From contig CANJJS010000004.1 in assembly GCA_947474705.1 (NCBI GenBank), positions 57,295 to 121,294 of the forward strand: a stretch of DNA of 64,000 bases. Reading direction: 5' to 3'. The translations under genes were made by a program, and so were the position numbers. The stretch is from Acetobacteraceae bacterium (GTDB taxonomy: Bacteria; Pseudomonadota; Alphaproteobacteria; Acetobacterales; Acetobacteraceae). Below the pieces are notes generated by a model. That model was not told the DNA's origin. It did not search any database and worked only from the letters and a program-made list of their open reading frames with translations. Shown piece by piece: positions 1-8,915 of the stretch; positions within the stretch are counted from its first letter, which is position 1; every line of letters starts with the position of its first letter.

Positions 1-605
1 GCCTGGGCTTCGATCGCCAGGCCGATCACCGGGCACTGCGCGGTCTCCAGCCCATCCGGCAGACCGGCATGCGGGACCAGCGGCACGTTGGCCGCTTTGA
101 TCCCGCGATTGGCGAGGTAAAAGCAGGTCGGCGTTTTCGAACTGCGGGACACCCCGACAAGAATAACGTCCGCCTCCGTCAGACCCGGCTGCGCCTGGCC
201 GTCGTCATGCGCCAATACGTAATGCATGGCATCGATGCGTTTGAAGTAATCCGCGTTCATCACATATTGGCGGCCGGGCCGGTGCGTCGCGGTCTCGCCA
301 ATATATTCCTGCAACATGTTCATCACGGGATCGAGCACGTTCACGATCGGAACATGCAATCTACGGCAGGTTGTTTCCAGCTCGGCGCGCAAGGCCTGAT
401 CGACCAGCGTGGAAAGGACGGGGCCCGGCCAGTCCTGGATGGCCTCCAGCACGCGGCTAAGCTGGAAGCTGGTCCGGATCAGGCTCCACCGGTGGGTGAC
501 GACCTCGGTCTTTTCGAACTGCGCGACGGTCGCGCGCGCCAGGGTGGCGAGGGTTTCGCCGGTGGCTTCGGAAACCAAATGCAGATTGATCAGACGAACG
601 GTCAT
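1..605 (-). CDS. Pyruvate,phosphate dikinase / PEP synthase regulatory protein (DUF299), partial
   Basis: N-terminal ~201 residues of a DUF299 bifunctional kinase/pyrophosphorylase; the C-terminus lies beyond the left edge. The family switches pyruvate,phosphate dikinase or PEP synthase off and on by phosphorylating and dephosphorylating a threonine next to the catalytic histidine. Visible support is the N-terminal motif SEATGET (residues 12-18), the P-loop-like GVSRSSKT at 151-158 and, just after it, [15 protein letters not shown]. The ATG at 605 is preceded by AGGGATCG. The gene is divergent from the GT9 gene. The name PpsR is also used for a photosynthesis regulator, so no symbol is given. 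Confidence 0.93.
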   Translation of the reverse strand, partial: MTVRLINLHLVSEATGETLATLARATVAQFEKTEVVTHRWSLIRTSFQLSRVLEAIQDWPGPVLSTLVDQALRAELETTCRRLHVPIVNVLDPVMNMLQEYIGETATHRPGRQYVMNADYFKRIDAMHYVLAHDDGQAQPGLTEADVILVGVSRSSKTPTCFYLANRGIKAANVPLVPHAGLPDGLETAQCPVIGLAIEAQ

Positions 606-731
606 GGCGGCGATCCCTGTCAGCGGCCGGCACAGGATGCGGCGGCGAAGGGGGCTCTGTCGAGGTTCCCGGCGCGCGTGTCATGGGCGCGGCCTCGCCG
701 TGGCCGTTCCGCCCTGCTAAGCCACCCCGCC

Positions 732-1622
732 ATGCGCATCCTCTTCGTCACGTCCAATCGGCTGGGCGACGCCGTTTTGTCCACCGGCCTGCTCGACCGC
801 CTGATCGCGATGTACCCGGAGGCCCGGATCACGGTGGCCTGCGGTCCGGTGGCGGTGGGCGTTTTTCAGCGCATGCCGAACCTGGAACGCATCGTTCCGA
901 TCGCCAAGCTGCCTTATGGACGCCACTGGTTCGCGTTGTGGCGGACCACGGTGACGCATGTCTGGGACCTCGTGGTGGATATCCGGGGGTCGCTCTTGTC
1001 ATGGCTGGTTCCGGCACGGCGGCGCGCCGCGATGCGCCCGTCCTCGGGGCACAAGACGGCGCAACTCGCCAGAGTGCTGCGTTTGACTCCGCCGCCGATG
1101 CCCGTGGCCTGGTTTGACGCGGAGGATGCCGCGCGGGTCGCCGGATTTTTCACCGCCGGCCGGCCGGTCGTCGCTTTGGCGCCCACCGCCAACTGGGGGC
1201 CGAAAATCTGGCCCCCCGATCGTTTCGCGGCGCTGTTTCAGCGTCTGGCCGCGTCGCGCCTGCCGAACGCGATCCCCGCCGTGATCGCCGGTCCCGGCGA
1301 CACCGAGGCGGAAATGGCGCGGCCGTTGCTGGAGCGGCTGCCGGGCGCGATCGATCTGGTGGGGAAACTCAGCCTGCCGGAGATCGCGGCGTTTTTGTCC
1401 CGGACGAGCCTGTTCGTCGGCAACGATTCCGGTCTGATGCACCTGGCCGCGGCGTCTGGCGCGCCGGTACTGGGTTTGTTCGGACCGACCAACGCGGCGG
1501 AATATGGACCGTCCGGGCGCGCGGCCCATGCGCTGGTGGGGCCGGGCAAAGACATGGCGGGCATTTCGGTGGACGCGGCGTTCGAGGCCGCGATCGCGTT
1601 GCTGGCCCCGTCCGGGGACTGA
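732..1622 (+). CDS. Glycosyltransferase family 9 (heptosyltransferase-like)
   Basis: A 296-residue GT9 protein of the ADP-heptose:LPS heptosyltransferase type, expected to act on the cytoplasmic face of the inner membrane on LPS core or a similar glycan. The N-terminus MRILFVTSNRLGDAVLSTGL gives the typical first beta strand and the RLGDAV acceptor-side loop. The C-terminal donor half has PTANWGPKIWPPDRFAALF and FVGNDSGLMHLAAASG, the conserved GNDSG-M-H site. The ATG at 732 was preferred because the frame upstream runs antisense through the dikinase regulator and has no family similarity. The exact sugar cannot be read from the sequence. Confidence 0.88.
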   Translation: MRILFVTSNRLGDAVLSTGLLDRLIAMYPEARITVACGPVAVGVFQRMPNLERIVPIAKLPYGRHWFALWRTTVTHVWDLVVDIRGSLLSWLVPARRRAAMRPSSGHKTAQLARVLRLTPPPMPVAWFDAEDAARVAGFFTAGRPVVALAPTANWGPKIWPPDRFAALFQRLAASRLPNAIPAVIAGPGDTEAEMARPLLERLPGAIDLVGKLSLPEIAAFLSRTSLFVGNDSGLMHLAAASGAPVLGLFGPTNAAEYGPSGRAAHALVGPGKDMAGISVDAAFEAAIALLAPSGD

Positions 1623-1638
1623 CGGCGCCAGCGATGGC

Positions 1639-2913
1639 TCAGAACACCTGCTCGCCGTGGAGCGCGATATCCAGGCCCTCGCGTTCGTCGTCGCTGCTCA
1701 CGCGCAGACCGACCATTGCCTTGGTGATCGAAAGCAGAATCCAACTCATGGTGGCGACGTAGACAATGGTGGCCGCGACGGCGATGAGCTGGGTCGAGAA
1801 CAGACCGGCGCCGCCGATATACACGCCGTTCGGCGCGTCCTTGGTCGCCGTCAACGCGCCATAGGCGAACCAGCCGGTGGCCAGCGTGCCAATGATGCCG
1901 CCGACACCGTGCACGCCGAACGCGTCCAGGCTGTCGTCGTATTTCAGGGCGGCTTTCAGGGTGGTCGACGCCCAGAAACAGACGAAACCCGCGACCAGGC
2001 CGATCAGCAGCGCCGGTCCGGGCAGCACGAACCCGGCGGCGGGGGTGATCGCGACCAAACCCGCGACCGCGCCGGAAATCGCGCCGAGCACCGAGGGTTT
2101 CCCGCGCAGACCCCATTCCGCGAAGCTCCACGCCAAGGTCGCGCCCGCCGCCGCGATCTGGGTGACCAGCACCGCCATGCCCGCGCGCCCGTTCGCCGCC
2201 AGCGCGCCGCCGGAGTTAAAGCCCATCCAGCCCACCCACAGCAGCGAGGCGCCGATGACGGCATAGCTGAGGTTCCACGGCGCCATGTTCTCGGTGCCGT
2301 AGCCGATGCGGCGTCCCAGCATGAGGGCGCAGACCAGACCGGTGATGCCGCAGTTGATCTCGACGACGGTGCCGCCGGCGAAGTCGGCGACGCCCAGAAC
2401 GGCGAGCCAGCCGGTGGCGCTCCAGACCCAATGGGTCAGCGGCGCGTAAACCAGCAGCGACCACAGCGTGAAGAAAATCAGCATCGCCGAGAATTTCATC
2501 CGGTCGGCGCAGCTTCCGGTGACGACGGCGGGCGTGATGATGGCGAAGGCCATCTGGAACATGATGAACACGGTTTCCGGGATCGTCGTCGGTTGGGCGT
2601 TGTCGGTGCCCGCGCCCAGAACGAACGCCTTGTCCCAGTCCGCCGCGATGCCATTCAGAAACAGCCGGGAGAAATCGCCGATATAGGGCGCCCATTTCCC
2701 GGAGCCATTGGTGAAGGCCAGCGAGTAGCCCGCCACCACCCAGACGATCGTCATCGCCGCGCAGAGGCTGAACGACTGCATCATGATCGACAGCAGGTTC
2801 TTCTTCCGCACCATGCCCGCGTAAAACAGCGCCAGACCCGGCACCGTCATCAACAGCACGAGGATCGTGCTGACCAACACCCATGCGACATCGCCCGCGA
2901 CAACTTGTGGCAT
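1639..2913 (-). CDS. amtB: Ammonium transporter AmtB
   Basis: A 424-residue Amt/Mep/Rh channel protein, predicted to conduct ammonium/ammonia through about 11 membrane helices. Signature residues are visible: the twin pore histidines in PLTHWVW and FGVHGVGG, the NH4+-site aspartate in GSCADRMKF, and the phenylalanine gate in QMAFAIITPAVV. A longer frame reaches 3006, but the ATG at 2913 has a strong GGGGGGAG Shine-Dalgarno six bases upstream and gives the usual N-terminus MPQVVAGDVAWVLVST, so it was chosen. No glnK (PII) gene precedes it, unlike most bacterial amtB genes. It converges on the GT9 gene with a 16-base gap. Confidence 0.96.
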   Translation of the reverse strand: MPQVVAGDVAWVLVSTILVLLMTVPGLALFYAGMVRKKNLLSIMMQSFSLCAAMTIVWVVAGYSLAFTNGSGKWAPYIGDFSRLFLNGIAADWDKAFVLGAGTDNAQPTTIPETVFIMFQMAFAIITPAVVTGSCADRMKFSAMLIFFTLWSLLVYAPLTHWVWSATGWLAVLGVADFAGGTVVEINCGITGLVCALMLGRRIGYGTENMAPWNLSYAVIGASLLWVGWMGFNSGGALAANGRAGMAVLVTQIAAAGATLAWSFAEWGLRGKPSVLGAISGAVAGLVAITPAAGFVLPGPALLIGLVAGFVCFWASTTLKAALKYDDSLDAFGVHGVGGIIGTLATGWFAYGALTATKDAPNGVYIGGAGLFSTQLIAVAATIVYVATMSWILLSITKAMVGLRVSSDDEREGLDIALHGEQVF

Positions 2914-3169
2914 CGCTGCTCCCCCCGGATTTTCACTCGGTTCCATGTCAAGAACCGTGCCAGGCGGCCTTGAGCCGGTGGGGCGGCGCTTCGGGCCGAA
3001 TTGCACATGGAAGTGGCAGGCGTGGTTGCCCCCGGGCCGGGCATCTGACGGGCGAATGACCCATAAGCCCGCGAGATGGCCTGCTTATTTCTTAAGCGCC
3101 GGGGGCCGAGGTTGACGCTCCGCGAAGGACCCGCCATGCAAGTTCGTCTGAGGACAGGAGCCCCTCGCG

Positions 3170-4396
3170 ATGCCCGGAACCTTGATGGCCGATGTCTGCG
3201 TGGTGGGGGCCGGTCCGGTCGGCGGCACGCTGGCCTGCCGCCTGGCGGCCGCGGGGGTGGAGACGGTGCTGATCGACCGCGCGCCGTTGCCGCCGATGGC
3301 GCATCCGGCGTTCGACGGGCGCGCCTATGCCATCGCGGCGGGGTCTCGCGTGCTGCTTCAGGACGCGGGCTTGTGGGATTGTTTGCCCGATCCGCCGCAC
3401 CCTATTTTGGACATCAGGGTCACGGATGGGCGGGTCGGCCGGCCGGCGTCGCGCCTGCATTTGCATTTCGATCACCGTGAGGCGGGCGGCGAGGCGGAAC
3501 CCTTCGGCTGGATGGTGGAGGCGCGCGGCCTGCGGCGGGCGCTGAACGCCCACTTCCAGACCCTTCCCCATCTGCGCGTTTTCGCGCCGGCCGAAGTCAC
3601 GGTGGAGCGCGCGGACGATTTCGCGACGGCGACCGTCCATGGCGGTCCGTCGATCCAATGCCGCCTGGTGGTGGCCGCGGAAGGCCGTCAATCCCCCTTG
3701 CGAGAGGCCGCCGGGATCCCGGTGACCCGGTTCGAGTACGATCAGACCGGCATGGTCTTCGCCATCGCCCATGACTTGCCGCACAACAGTTTGGCGCTGG
3801 AGCATTTCCTGCCCTCGGGTCCCTTCGCCGTCCTGCCGATGGCGCCAAGCCAGGACGCGGAGACCGGCGGCGCACCGCACGTGTCGGCGGTCGTCTGGAC
3901 GGAACGGACGCGGATGGCGGAGACGATCCTGGCGTTGGACGATCGCCGCCTCGCGCGGGAGATACGCCGCCGTCTTGGGGACTATCTGGGAGAGGTCCGG
4001 CCGGTCGGACGGCGCTGGAGCTATCCGTTGTCGGCGATGCTCGCGCATCGATACACCGATACGCGGCTGGCGCTGGCGGGGGACGCGGCGCACGGGATCC
4101 ATCCGATCGCCGGGCAGGGCCTGAACCTCGGGTTCCGGGATGCGATCGCCTTGGCCGGACTGGTCGTGGCGGCGAAAGCGAACGGCGAGGATATCGGATC
4201 GGCGGATCCGCTGATGCGATATCAGCGGGCGCGGCGGCCGGACAACATGGCGATGCTGACGATGACCGATGGACTGGACCGGTTGTTCAGCACGAATAAT
4301 CCGGTCGTACGGCTGGCGCGCGATCTGGGGATCGCCGGAGTGGACCGCGCCGGTCCCATGAAGCGGATGTTCATGCGGCGGGCGATGGGGGCGTAA
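3170..4396 (+). CDS. UbiH/UbiF/COQ6-type FAD-dependent hydroxylase
   Basis: A 408-residue flavoprotein monooxygenase related to the ubiquinone-ring hydroxylases. The Rossmann fingerprint VVGAGPVGGTLACRLAAAG lies at residues 11-29, and the second FAD motif GDAAHGIHPIAGQGLNLGF near residue 305 is the UbiH family signature, distinct from general PHBH enzymes. FAD and NAD(P)H are the expected cofactors, and ubiquinone ring hydroxylation is the likeliest role. A good AGGACAGGAG ribosome site precedes the ATG. Which ring position it modifies (UbiH, F, L or M type) cannot be decided here. The gene stands alone between amtB and an acyltransferase. Confidence 0.85.
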   Translation: MPGTLMADVCVVGAGPVGGTLACRLAAAGVETVLIDRAPLPPMAHPAFDGRAYAIAAGSRVLLQDAGLWDCLPDPPHPILDIRVTDGRVGRPASRLHLHFDHREAGGEAEPFGWMVEARGLRRALNAHFQTLPHLRVFAPAEVTVERADDFATATVHGGPSIQCRLVVAAEGRQSPLREAAGIPVTRFEYDQTGMVFAIAHDLPHNSLALEHFLPSGPFAVLPMAPSQDAETGGAPHVSAVVWTERTRMAETILALDDRRLAREIRRRLGDYLGEVRPVGRRWSYPLSAMLAHRYTDTRLALAGDAAHGIHPIAGQGLNLGFRDAIALAGLVVAAKANGEDIGSADPLMRYQRARRPDNMAMLTMTDGLDRLFSTNNPVVRLARDLGIAGVDRAGPMKRMFMRRAMGA

Positions 4397-4499
4397 GTAA
4401 CGCGCGTGGAGCCGCCGATCTGGTGTGGATCGCTCAATGGTCGTGGCGTGTGTACCGGTCGGCGCCTGGGCCGTCGTCACCAAGGATGCGAAACAGAAA

Positions 4500-5606
4500 A
4501 TGCGCATAACGCCAAACGCCTCCATCGCGCTCGACCTGTTGCGCGGGGCGGCTGCGATGACCGTTTTTCTTCACCACGCCAACATGTTCGGGTTGGATGG
4601 CGGGGCTCTCGCGTGGTTTCGGCGCGATGTCGGGCACAGCGCGGTTGTCATCTTCTTCGTACTGTCGGGATATGTCATCGCGGCAACCCTGAGGCCCGGC
4701 GGCGGAGCGCTGGATTATGCCATCCGGCGCGCCGCGCGTATTTACTCGGTGGCAATACCCGCCGTGCTGCTGACATGGTTGCTCGATCTGGCCATGGTAC
4801 GATGGAACATCTCGTCCGAAGTGCCGGCGTACCAATTGTACAGGCCATGGCTGTATTTTCCCATCGACCTGAGCTTCGCCGGACAGTTCTGGCGCCTTTC
4901 GGAACCAGCCTTTTCGAATACGCCCTATTGGTCGCTGACATACGAGGTCTGGTACTACGTGGTGTTCGCGATCGCGGTGTTCGCGCGGGGTTTGGCGCGG
5001 TGGTTCCTGCTGGCGGCGACCATTGGCGTCATGGGCCCGAAACTCGGCTTGCTGATGCCAATATGGCTTGGCGGCGTGGCGGTCGCGTATCTTTGGAAGC
5101 AATGGCGCATGCCCCGCGGATCGTGTCGTCTTCTTGTGCTTGTCACATTGGGGTTGTTCGTCCTGGCGAAAGGCGCCCACCTGGAGGATCGGATCAACGA
5201 TGTCACGCGAGATTCCCTGTCGGGTCTGTTGCCATTTCCACTGGGCTTTTCCCAGTGGTTCGCGGGCGATTACGGCATCGGTCTTCTGACGATGGGTTTG
5301 GTGTACGGGCTTAACGGCGCGGAGTTTTCGTTTTCTCCATGGCTGGCGGCCAGAATCGCGTGGTTCGCCAACCTCAGCTTCGGTCTCTATGTCGCCCATT
5401 ATCCGCTTTTGTTGCTCTGGCATGGGTTGATGCCCGGCCATGGCTGGATCGCGATGGGACTTGCACTTGCATGCGCCCTGGCCTTCGCCGCCATGGTCGA
5501 ACCCCAGAAAGACCGCCTGAAGCGTATTTTGGTTCGTTCCTCGGCCCGGTGGCTTCCGGGACAACCCGATGAATCCACGCGTGCCGCCAAAGAGCCGAAC
5601 CGATGA
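4500..5606 (+). CDS. Acyltransferase family 3 membrane protein
   Basis: A 368-residue multi-pass protein of the OafA/NodX acyltransferase-3 family, which O-acetylates or acylates surface polysaccharides and LPS. The N-terminus MRITPNASIALDLLRGAAA followed by TVFLHHANMF carries the family pattern LDxLRG...H, and about ten hydrophobic segments follow. The frame opens earlier (GTG 4425, ATG 4437), but those extra residues lack family similarity; the ATG at 4500 has AAGGA 13 bases upstream, so the start is uncertain. The gene looks slightly less GC-rich than its neighbours. No polysaccharide operon is attached. Confidence 0.85.
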   Translation: MRITPNASIALDLLRGAAAMTVFLHHANMFGLDGGALAWFRRDVGHSAVVIFFVLSGYVIAATLRPGGGALDYAIRRAARIYSVAIPAVLLTWLLDLAMVRWNISSEVPAYQLYRPWLYFPIDLSFAGQFWRLSEPAFSNTPYWSLTYEVWYYVVFAIAVFARGLARWFLLAATIGVMGPKLGLLMPIWLGGVAVAYLWKQWRMPRGSCRLLVLVTLGLFVLAKGAHLEDRINDVTRDSLSGLLPFPLGFSQWFAGDYGIGLLTMGLVYGLNGAEFSFSPWLAARIAWFANLSFGLYVAHYPLLLLWHGLMPGHGWIAMGLALACALAFAAMVEPQKDRLKRILVRSSARWLPGQPDESTRAAKEPNR

Positions 5607-5917
5607 CCCGGCCGGCGGGGCTCCGGGGAACCGCCGTCGTCGGCCCGTGCTTTTACGCCGCGTCTCGCGGCGTGATCGCTTGAGGCCGAGCAGCCGGAAA
5701 GCGTGCCTCTGGCTCTCAGGGGCGGAGAACCGGGTCCGGTGCTGCCCATCGATCTCGGTGGGTTGCCGACCACGCCGTATCGGCTGACGCTATGAGCGCA
5801 CGCTTTATGGAACCGGTTTCCCGCGCGTGCGGCGTCGGTGGCGTCGCGGACCTGACAGCGCCAGCCATGTCCATCCTTGGGGCTCCGGTCGGGATGGCCT
5901 GTATTTGGATGGTGGTT
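5607..5917. other. Intergenic region without a recognisable gene
   Basis: 311 bases between the acyltransferase stop and the stop of the minus-strand receiver-like gene. Short frames exist on both strands but none has a ribosome site or family-like sequence. A small GC hairpin (CGCCGCG...CGCGGCG near 5652) has no T-run, so it is not a convincing terminator. Confidence 0.5.
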
Positions 5918-6397
5918 TTATACCCTCAGCAGACGAGTCATCCCGCTGTCCCGGGCGGCGTGACACAGGAAATCCACCAGCCCGCCAATGTCGGAAGTGC
6001 CGATGACGGTGGCGACACGGGTCAGGCCGTGTAGTTCGGCGATCGCGTCGACCGCGCCCAGAAGTGCCGGGTTGCCGTCGGTCAGAAGCAGCACGGGCAG
6101 ATCCGGATCGTAGGCCGCCACGGTTTTCATGATATGGTATCCGTCCTGGTGCTTGCCATCCAGATCCGCGATGATCGCGATCGGGTGGATGCCGCGCAGC
6201 AGGGGTCTCAGGTCGTCGGCGCTGCTCGCGTGTTCCGCGCCGATTTCCAGGAAGCCGCAGATCGCATCGACCGGGTCCTGATTTTCGTCGGTATCCCGAA
6301 CGATCAGAACCGCGTGCCTGACGGGATCCAGCCGGTCGCTGAAGGGATTCAATTCCACGACGGGATTGAGAAAAGCGGCCGTTCCGATGTGTACCAT
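5918..6397 (-). CDS. Stand-alone degenerate response-regulator receiver domain protein
   Basis: 159 residues with receiver-like secondary structure. Strand 1 is HAVLIVRDTDEN with an acidic pair, strand 3 is IAIIADLDGKHQDGYHIMK with a candidate phospho-accepting Asp, and strand 4 is VLLLTDGNP. The conserved lysine of the KP motif in strand 5 is absent (TVIGTSDIGGL instead), so ordinary phosphotransfer is doubtful. There is no output domain. The ATG at 6397 has GGAGG eight bases upstream. It lies 164 bases downstream of ppa on the same strand with its own leader. It may be a pseudo-receiver or a PhoU/CheY-like adaptor; family assignment is tentative. Confidence 0.6.
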   Translation of the reverse strand: MVHIGTAAFLNPVVELNPFSDRLDPVRHAVLIVRDTDENQDPVDAICGFLEIGAEHASSADDLRPLLRGIHPIAIIADLDGKHQDGYHIMKTVAAYDPDLPVLLLTDGNPALLGAVDAIAELHGLTRVATVIGTSDIGGLVDFLCHAARDSGMTRLLRV

Positions 6398-6506
6398 AGT
6401 CGCCTCCGGTGAACCGTTCGGCGGAGAACCGTTTTTTCCGGCCCCGCTCGATGACCGATCTTTGCGGCAACATCGAACTCAAAGATAGATCGTTTGACGT
6501 TAGTAA

Positions 6507-6526
6507 ACCGTGAACTACCGTGAATT
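6507..6526. promoter_or_regulatory. Ten-base direct repeat upstream of the receiver-like gene
   Basis: ACCGTGAACT is followed directly by ACCGTGAATT, two near-identical decamers one helical turn apart, in the 164-base leader between ppa and the receiver-like gene. The spacing suits a regulator binding one face of the helix. No clear -35/-10 pair was identified, so the role is inference. Confidence 0.25.
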
Positions 6527-6561
6527 CCACCTGGTCCGTGCCCGAAAACGCGTTTTCACTG

Positions 6562-7098
6562 TCACGATCCCGTCCGTTTTTCCCTGTCGATGGCTTCTTG
6601 TATGCGTCTCCTCGCATCGTCGGCATCGCCCCATCCCGCGATTTTCACCCATTTGCCGGGTTCGAGATCCTTGTAATGCTCGAAGAAGTGCTGGATTTGT
6701 TCCAATAAGATCGGAGGCAAATCCAGATGGCCGCGCACGCCCGCGTAACGCCGGGTGACTTTTTCCGATGGCACCGCCACGATTTTCTCATCGCCGCCGC
6801 CATCGTCGGTCATGTGCAAAATGCCGACAGGCCGCACATTGATCACCGCGCCCGGCACGATCGGGCGTGTGTTTGCGATCAAAACATCGATGGGATCGCC
6901 ATCGTCCGACAACGTATGGGGAACGAAACCGTAATTTCCGGGATAGCGCATTGGCGTATAGAGGAACCTGTCAACGAACAGAGTGCCCGACTTTTTGTCC
7001 ATCTCGTACTTGATGGGTTCGCCGCCGATCGGGACTTCCACGATCACGTTGATATCGTTGGGCGGATCGTAGCCGATGGGGATGGCTTCTATACGCAT
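6562..7098 (-). CDS. ppa: Inorganic pyrophosphatase
   Basis: A 178-residue family I soluble pyrophosphatase, which hydrolyses PPi to drive biosynthesis. The signature [10 protein letters not shown] carries the metal-binding aspartates. [16 protein letters not shown] and the C-terminal [16 protein letters not shown] also match the family closely. Length agrees with bacterial enzymes of about 175 residues. The frame opens 67 codons further upstream, but the typical N-terminus [17 protein letters not shown] begins at the ATG at 7098. The ribosome site is weak (CCGGA). Divergent from the small secreted protein at 7259. Confidence 0.97.
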   Translation of the reverse strand: MRIEAIPIGYDPPNDINVIVEVPIGGEPIKYEMDKKSGTLFVDRFLYTPMRYPGNYGFVPHTLSDDGDPIDVLIANTRPIVPGAVINVRPVGILHMTDDGGGDEKIVAVPSEKVTRRYAGVRGHLDLPPILLEQIQHFFEHYKDLEPGKWVKIAGWGDADDARRRIQEAIDREKRTGS

Positions 7099-7258
7099 AA
7101 TGGCATGGTCCGGAAGTTTGTGGCGTGTGTGGAAACTATCACGTGTGGCGGGCCACGGCCATTGGAACCGGATGGTATCGCGCGAAACCGCGTGCCGTTC
7201 TGGCTTTGGCGCCGGGCGCGGCGCTATCGTGTGGCGGAAACCATGGAGGAGTGAGCCG

Positions 7259-7741
7259 ATGATCCGCGCATGGTCTGTTATATGGCGGCTCGCCGTCATT
7301 GTCGGGATACCGGCCGGCGGTGTTTGGGCTCAACAACCCAAAAGTCAGACAGGTGTGTCGTTCGACGCGCCGCGGGCGGCGGTGCGCATGGCGGGCGATA
7401 TCGCCGGTGCCGGCTGGCCGTCCCGGCTGGCCACGCCCAGCGACGAGGGCCAGTTCGAGGTTCTGGTCCGGAAGGAGGCCGCGCCGGTCGTGTCGTCGCG
7501 TTGCGCGAGCGACTATCTTGTCGTCCGCATGCCCGCCACGATGGCGGAGGACGCGGCGGGACAGGCGGCCGTGGCGCGCAAACGACGGCAATACGAGAAT
7601 ATGCTGGCGGCCTATACGGCTGACCGGCCGATTCATTTCGACACTTTCGCCGGTCCATATGGTAAAAGGTTACCGGCTGGTAAATTGGAACTTTCCGGCT
7701 GCAATTTGTTCTTCGTCGAGCCCTCGGCGAACAACCGCTGA
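7259..7741 (+). CDS. Small secreted protein of unknown function
   Basis: 160 residues with a clear Sec signal peptide ([20 protein letters not shown], probable cleavage after VWA at 24). The mature part is hydrophilic and has two cysteines (SSRCASDY and LSGCNLFF), which could form one disulfide in the periplasm. The ATG at 7259 is preceded by GGAGGAG; the frame upstream of it runs antisense to the ppa leader. It is 17 bases from the next gene and probably co-transcribed with it. I do not recognise the family. Confidence 0.7.
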   Translation: MIRAWSVIWRLAVIVGIPAGGVWAQQPKSQTGVSFDAPRAAVRMAGDIAGAGWPSRLATPSDEGQFEVLVRKEAAPVVSSRCASDYLVVRMPATMAEDAAGQAAVARKRRQYENMLAAYTADRPIHFDTFAGPYGKRLPAGKLELSGCNLFFVEPSANNR

Positions 7742-7758
7742 ACAGGAAGGAGGCGTTT

Positions 7759-8241
7759 ATGGACGCGACCGTATTTCGGGACACCATCGTGGTTCCGGCT
7801 CTGACAGGGCTCAATCGCTGGTCGGAATGGGCGGAAAAGCTGATGATGGGTACCGCCGCGCAGGAAAGCGGCCTGATTTACACGCGGCAGCTTGGGAACG
7901 GTCCGGCGCGTGGGTATTTTCAGATGGAACCGGCGACGCACGACGATTGCTGGACCAATTACCTGAACTTCCGTTCGTCGTTGCGGGCCAAGGTGCTCGC
8001 GGTCCGGGCGGGGTCCGGCACGCCCACGGCGGCGGAAATGGAAACGAACCATCTTTACGCCGCGGCCATGGCGCGGGTCCGCTATATGCGGGTCGCCGAG
8101 AGTATCCCGACCGATGGTAGAGGTCTCGCCCGGTATTGGAAGACCTATTACAATACGCCGCTCGGGGCTGGAACGGTCGCCGAGTTCGTGGCGAACTGGA
8201 ACCGGTTGTTGGCTCCGGCGTTGTATCCCGCGATCGCCTGA
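7759..8241 (+). CDS. Phage-type lysozyme-like/transglycosylase-like small protein
   Basis: 160 residues with no signal peptide. The region MGTAAQESGLIYTRQLGNG followed by ARGYFQMEPATHDDCW resembles small phage-associated proteins with a lysozyme-like glutamate (AAQES) and a GYFQMEP motif. That would fit muralytic activity, but no catalytic assignment is proven. A strong AAGGAGG site precedes the ATG. It sits directly behind the secreted protein at 7259 with a 17-base gap. No capsid, tail or integrase genes are nearby, so this is a lone phage-like gene, not a prophage. Confidence 0.6.
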   Translation: MDATVFRDTIVVPALTGLNRWSEWAEKLMMGTAAQESGLIYTRQLGNGPARGYFQMEPATHDDCWTNYLNFRSSLRAKVLAVRAGSGTPTAAEMETNHLYAAAMARVRYMRVAESIPTDGRGLARYWKTYYNTPLGAGTVAEFVANWNRLLAPALYPAIA

Positions 8242-8288
8242 CCTTTCGGGAGGGTGCGGGGCAAGGACATATCTCAGGAGGAAGTTGA

Positions 8289-8894
8289 ATGGATACGGCC
8301 CAGAACTTGAGCAGGCGCCCACGGGAAGCCGTGAGAGGCGATGCTGTCTCCCCCGCCTTGTTCGCGCATTTCGTCGTCCGGACCTCCAACTTCGCGGCGA
8401 TGAAGACCTGGTATCGGACGGTTCTCAATGCGCGGATCGTGCATGAGGACGAACGTCTGTGCTTCATGACCTACGACGACGAGCATCATCGCCTCGCCCT
8501 GATCCATGTTCCCGGCTTGAAGAAGCCGGCGGAGGACAGTTGGGGGCTCAATCACGTCGCTTACAGCTACACCTCGCTGCGCGATCTTCTGTCGACCTAT
8601 GTGCGATTGCGCGACGAGGGGATTGTTCCGTTCCGTCCCATCAATCACGGGCCGACGGTGTCGATGTATTATCACGATCCCGACGGCACCGGCGTCGAGT
8701 TGCAGGTGGACACCTTCCCCACCAAACAAGAAGCCGAGCAATGGTTCGGCCGCGAGGAGTTCCAGGAGAACCCGATCGGCGTCCTGTTCGATCCGGAGCA
8801 GCTTCTGCGGGACTATGAGGCGGGTGTGCCGGAAGCGGAGTTGCTCGCGCGTCCCAGGGGCCAGGCGGCGGCCAGTCTCGCCGCGCGGGGGTAA
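8289..8894 (+). CDS. VOC family extradiol-dioxygenase-like protein
   Basis: 201 residues with a vicinal-oxygen-chelate fold similar to one-domain extradiol dioxygenases (BphC-III type). The expected metal ligands are visible: His in LFAHFVVRT, His in WGLNHVAYSY and Glu in GTGVELQVD, an H-H-E triad. A ring-cleaving dioxygenase would use Fe(II) and O2 on a catechol, but isomerase or glyoxalase activity is equally possible in this superfamily. AGGAGGA precedes the ATG. It converges on the acyl-CoA dehydrogenase gene, and its stop codon lies in a shared hairpin. It opens the first catabolic block. Confidence 0.8.
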   Translation: MDTAQNLSRRPREAVRGDAVSPALFAHFVVRTSNFAAMKTWYRTVLNARIVHEDERLCFMTYDDEHHRLALIHVPGLKKPAEDSWGLNHVAYSYTSLRDLLSTYVRLRDEGIVPFRPINHGPTVSMYYHDPDGTGVELQVDTFPTKQEAEQWFGREEFQENPIGVLFDPEQLLRDYEAGVPEAELLARPRGQAAASLAARG

Positions 8895-8906
8895 TCGCGC
8901 GGCGAG
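8877..8906. terminator. Hairpin between convergent VOC and acyl-CoA dehydrogenase genes
   Basis: A perfect 11-base-pair stem, CTCGCCGCGCG (8877-8887) with CGCGCGGCGAG (8896-8906), closes an 8-base loop that holds the VOC stop codon TAA. The minus-strand gene stops at 8916. There is no T-run, but position and symmetry suggest a two-way terminator. Confidence 0.6.
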
Positions 8907-8915
8907 ACAGGCGGG

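Noticed and set aside
69..731. The frame in front of the GT9 gene as an N-terminal extension
   Set aside because: It runs antisense to the dikinase regulator and lacks any family similarity; the GT9 fold starts at 732.
7759..8241. A prophage remnant
   Set aside because: Only one phage-like gene is present, without integrase, structural genes or att repeats.
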